Below are positions 59,701 to 64,000 of a DNA stretch of 64,000 bases, in pieces. The translations under genes were made by a program, and so were the position numbers. Origin of the DNA: Cenococcum geophilum 1.58 (lineage: Eukaryota; Ascomycota; Dothideomycetes; Gloniales; Gloniaceae); NCBI GenBank assembly GCA_001692895.1, contig KV748179.1, positions 806,001-870,000 on the forward strand, given 5' to 3'. Numbering within the stretch: the stretch's first letter is position 1; every line of letters begins with the position of its first letter. The notes beneath the pieces were generated by a model. The model was not told the DNA's origin. It did no database searches and was given only the letters and a program-made list of their open reading frames with translations.

Positions 59701-62700
59701 TCAATAGGTAGATAGGTAGAAGAGAACCATCGCTATATTATATTAAATTATCTAAAATAATAATATTTATTTTACTAGCCTTATAAATAGCTTTAAAGTA
59801 GCTTTTATTTATTTAAAATATGCTATTAGTATAAAAGAGGTAAATATAATTGTGGTTGCCAAATGCGCAGATTGCTGGCAGGTTGCGCGCAGGCTGCGCG
59901 TAGGCTGCGTGTCAAAAAAACACGATATAGGCTAGTCGGTCGAGTTGCCAAATGCCCTCAACTGCACGCCAATTGCGTCAACCACCAACCATTGAGGCCA
60001 TTGGTAGGGTACCATATTTTGCCGATGTAATATTAGTATTAAGCGTTTAAAAGTCTCTGCTCTAGCTACACCTTATTATCCTACCCCTGTTTTTATACCT
60101 ACTTATACCTCTACTAAGGGGTTTAGATCCTATTCTTATTAGCTATTACTTAGTGGCCTAATAGATACTAATCCTGCTTTTAAGGGTAAGGCATAGTAGC
60201 TTTTTAGATTAGGCATTTGGGATTTAGACTTTTAGGATTCGTTCTTGTATATAGTAGTAATTAAGGACCTTAATTAAGTGCTTAGAAAGACCTTATAAGG
60301 CTTTTAAAAAGGGCTTAAAAGCCCTAAAAACAATATTCCTAGTATAGATTAATAAATAGGAATGCAATTCTAGCAAAATGCCCTATTAACTCTATACTAT
60401 GTATATAAAAAGGCTAAGGACCAGTTCTGCCTTAAGCTATAGCCCTAATCCTTATAGTTTTTGGAGCTTATCTATTCTATATCCAATTTAACCTATTTAC
60501 TCTTTTTATAAGCTTTCTTTATAGGTCGCAATAATACTATAGTATTAGAGCGCTTTCTATAATTTATAGATTATAGACCTTAGTCCTAATATTCTTTTAG
60601 AATATCTTTATAATAATTAAGGTAATCCTTTGGTTCCGATATAGAGTCCTTAGCAGGCTAGCCTAGCTATTTAACTTTATAGTAAAGCTTATTTTTAATA
60701 GACTTATAGTGTAATATAGCTTTAACCTTATACCGCTTGCCCACTACCTTAAGGTATTTAATTAAGTCTAGACGGAAGTTCTTTTCTAGTAATAGTCTGT
60801 GCTATAACTCTAGTAGGTTTATATGAAACACTAAATATATATAGGCCATAAATAGGAGTAGCTAAAGACGGTAGGCTAGCTTACCAATTTATTCCTTAAT
60901 TTAGAAAGGACCTAGGTATCTTATATTAAGCTTCTTTAATAGTTAACAGGTTTTAATATTTGTTAAATGTAATAAAACCTTATCGCCTACTCCGAAATGC
61001 TTATCCTAGTGCTTATAGTTATACTAAAGTCTTTACTACTTTTAGGTATCTTATAGGCTCTGCTTTATATACTTTTATTACTCCTTCTATTTTTAAAGGT
61101 ATCCTTATACTCTCTAGTAGATGTCCTTAGACTACCCGGTAGGATCCTATAACTAATTATACGGCCTTAGCTAGTAATTATTAGGTATACTATTAAACCC
61201 TAATAGTTAAATACCGTAGGTAATCTAGATTAGTATAAACTATTATAATGAATATTGCTTTAAATTATAAGCGTACTCTATATACGGAAGTAGCTTATAC
61301 TAATTATCTTACTAGTAGTTTAAATATATTTATAAGTAAGACTCTAGTTTTTAGTTCTAGCGTTCTATTTATCCGTCCGTCTATAAATAGAAAGCCGTAT
61401 TATAATGGTGGTCTATCTTTAAATAGAAGTATAGGTCTAACTAGTATTAGCTTATAAAGATACTACCCCTATTAGTAATAATAGAGTGTAGCTAATCTAC
61501 TTTAAGAAAGTATTTCTCCTTAATTAGGTTGGCGAGCGCTTATACGTTAATTGTCTTATTAATAGGAAGGTATTAGACGTACTTTAAAAACCTATTAATA
61601 AGTACGAGGACTAAATTATATATTTATCCTTAGCTATCTTTAGATAGCAGGAGATCCGTAATAAAGTCTATAGCGTAATATTACTATAGCTTACTAGTAG
61701 GGGGAACTAATTTAAGTAGACCCTATAGCTTATACCTGCGGATCTTATATACTTAATACTTCTTATAATAGCTAATATACTCCTTTACTTTCTAATTAAG
61801 CCTTAGCTAATAGTATTTACGCTAAAGTAATTCTACTATTTTTGCGTAACTATAGTAGCCGCCTAGAGAATCATTGTAATTCTTTATAAGAATCTTGTGT
61901 TATAGATTTGCTTCTTATAGCACCTAAACCTTACTACCTTTACATAGTAGGCCCATCGGGTCTAGTTCCTAATAGTAGCGCCTAGTAGCTCCCTTTCTGT
62001 TATATTTCTAGTCTGCTTCCGTATTAAGAATAGTATAAAAAGCATCCCTCTATTACACCTTATAGATAAGATCTGTTAACCTTTTAGATAGTTTTTAGGT
62101 AAAAGCTATTTTATCCTATATTGCTTTAAGTATAAGATTAGATAGTACTATAGATCTTATAACTCTTTAATATGTATATATTAGGAAGGCTGCTATAAGG
62201 TTAAAGTCCTTTAGTTATTATAGGGCTCCAAATTCTAATTGCTTTATAGCTTCGCTATTAGTTTAAGGGGATAGCTTAGTAATTAGAAATAGTATATTAC
62301 TAGGTTCCAAGAATATATTAGGGATGTCCTATTTAGGTATATTCAGACCCTTATTAGTAATAGACCGGGTACTAGCTAAAACATTAATAGAAACTAATAG
62401 GGCTTATACCGCCTAAGACTTAGTATATAGAGCTATAGGTGCTTAAGCATCCTATATCTAGAGCTTATTCTATAATATAGGGAGTAAGATATCTATTATC
62501 TGTTTTCCTTCTCTTGTTTTAAAGCCTTTAGCATAATCTAGCCGTTATAACGGTCTATTAGTAGGGTTATTTTCCCCTAGCTTATATTTAATCTTAAAAT
62601 TAAATTACGTAAGCTTTTCTACCTATCTAGCTTATTAAGATATAAGCTCCTCTATAGTTATAAAGTAGCGTAAATTATAATAATCTAAAAGAATATAAGT

Positions 62701-64000
62701 GGTATAGCTTACGTGCTTAAGGTAATATCGCCACTATTTAAAGCAGTTAACTATAGTTAGTAGTTCCTTATTGTGGGTATAATACCTAACTTTAAGCCCC
62801 TAGAATTTTCTGCTATAAAATACTACTAGTCTTTAGTAAAGCTAGGTAGCATCTAAATACCTATTAGGTTATAGTAGAATACTAATAAGGGCAAAATTTA
62901 ATATATTAGTAATTATTATTAATAGCTAATCTAGGTTAAAATGCCGCAGTAATAGAGCTTCTATAAACTTTATGTAAAGTTCCTAAAAGGCCTCCTAAAC
63001 CTTTCTAGGCCATAACTATAGTTTATACTCTTTAGTCAGTCCCCTTTTAGTTTTCTTCCTTACCGCCTTTAAGCTTTTTACTTCTTAGGTTAGGTCTTAG
63101 GAAGCTTCCATAATATAGTTAAATAGGTATTAAGTAATATCTAAGTAGTTATAGATAAAGCGCCTATAAAAATTAGCAAAGCCTAGGAACACTTAAATAT
63201 TCTAGTAGCTCTCTAGCTTCAGCTACTCCTAGATTGTCTATACTCGTACTAGGTCTATAACTATACCTATAGGCGTTATAATATAACCTAAAAACTTAAC
63301 CTGCTTAGTGTTAAAGATATACTTTAACGCCTTAGCGTAGAGGCCTAATTATCTAAGCGTTCCAGCACTTCGCGGACGTATTACTCGTATTAATCCTTAT
63401 TTTCTAAGTAGATTAAGATATTATCTAAATAGATGACACATATACGGTTAACTAGTCCCTCTAAGGCTTTATAAATATATAATTAGAATGTTATAGGCGC
63501 ATTAGCTAGCCCAAAAGGCATTACTAGATACTTAAAGTAGCCGTATTAGGTCTTAAAAGCGGTCTTTTATTTATCCCCTTCTTTAATACGGAGCCTATAA
63601 TAGGCGTCTTATAGATCTAGCTTTATAAAGATCTTCGCCCTAAATAGTTAATCTAGCATTTCACTAACTAGTAGTAGTAGGTAACGGTTCTTAATTATAA
63701 TCTTATTAAGACTATAATAGTCTACGTATAGCCTTATAGTCCTATCTAGTTTTAGAATAAAGAGGATTAGCGCGCCTACTAGCGACTTATTAGGCCAGAT
63801 TTACCCCTTTTCTAGTAAACTATTAAGGTACTCCCATAGGATCTTAAGCTCTTTATAAAAGAGGTTATAGATAAAAAGGTTTGGCGGTTATTTACCTTCT
63901 TCTAGATTAATTATATAATTATACTCTAAGTTCTACGGTAGGACTTTAGCTCTCCTACCTAAAAATACCCTTAGTAAATCCCTTAGGCCTACTGGAATAT

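Larger units (their letters stand above)
58294..60027. mobile_element. TIR element, copy 2 (1734 bp, uninterrupted)
   Basis: Left end TATCGGGAAAATAT (a RIP-altered CATCGGG), right end ATATTTTGCCGATG, TA duplicated at 58292-58293 and 60028-60029. It is collinear with the outer parts of copy 1 and holds the empty target site of the 9-bp-TSD element at 59881-59889. No gene. Blocks in order: about 80-bp GCAGTTAACCTAC repeats, five 12-bp units, 20-bp GACGACCGTCG repeats, GGCA/GGTA tract and 18-bp GCAGATGCAGACAG repeats. Confidence 0.87.
46960..64000 (-). mobile_element. Gypsy fossil E (chromodomain type), runs off the right edge
   Basis: Minus strand. A chromodomain-like segment lies near 60590-60730 (aromatic cage pattern LYYKVKWLG), integrase at about 61.0-62.2 kb, RNase H at about 62.5-63.0 kb and reverse transcriptase from about 63.1 kb to the edge. 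46960-47513, 58009-58291 and 60030-60500 look like its 3' part, split by Gypsy D and by the second TIR element. The LTRs were not located and gag lies outside. It is much broken and RIP-marked. Confidence 0.65.

Overview
The window is fungal nuclear DNA, most likely from a filamentous ascomycete (Pezizomycotina). Two very different kinds of sequence are joined. About 8.2-17.3 kb is a small gene island with normal base composition, short introns with fungal splice and branch signals, and readable proteins. Almost everything else is AT-rich wreckage of transposable elements. CpA/TpG is depleted there, TpA is enriched, and copies differ mainly by transitions, which is the mark of repeat-induced point mutation (RIP). 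I saw no rRNA, tRNA or CRISPR array.

Layout. 1-7082 holds a Ty1/Copia fossil on the minus strand with two LTRs. 7083-8237 is a border zone with an LTR-like fragment and degenerate minisatellite. 8238-10924 (minus) is an Hsp70-like ATPase gene for which a 12-exon model keeps phase throughout. 11099-11414 is a 316-bp MITE in the promoter region it shares with the next gene. 11955-13211 (plus) encodes a Ser/Thr-rich single-pass membrane protein. 14603-16784 (plus) is a two-exon gene with a fungal NLR-type N-terminal domain and a long disordered, Gln/Tyr-rich tail. From about 17350 the repeat desert resumes.

17350-44460 is a Russian-doll nest whose layers can be ordered from target-site duplications (TSDs). 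A plus-strand Gypsy fossil (A) contains a minus-strand Gypsy fossil (B, 18310-43290, TSD GCTAG). B contains a TIR element with TA duplication (21538-39411). That contains a 9-bp-TSD element (23404-39264), which contains a plus-strand chromodomain Gypsy fossil (C, 23863-32581, TSD CTTAC). C contains a 1-kb SINE-like element (28585-29583). Two more copies of the 1-kb element lie at 35667-36679 and 40632-41614.

44461-64000 holds a terminus fragment of the 9-bp-TSD family, a decayed Tc1/mariner-type transposase, a minus-strand Gypsy fossil (D, 47514-58003) with a non-coding LTR element inside it (49251-51700), a compact second copy of the TIR element (58294-60027), and a fifth Gypsy fossil (E, minus) that runs off the right edge.

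The most notable signal is the 1-kb element. Each of its three copies has a 12-14 bp TSD and a trinucleotide-like tail at one end. The other end begins exactly at the first base of a sequence that folds as a hepatitis-delta-virus-like self-cleaving ribozyme (P1, P2, P3, P4 and a C-N-A-A joining segment). Other points of interest are coding-like sequence antisense to pol near the 3' end of three Gypsy fossils, a TIR element built almost wholly of tandem repeats, and a module shared between that TIR element and the non-coding LTR element. Boundaries given as TSDs were read directly; functional names rest on recognised motifs, and no database search was possible.
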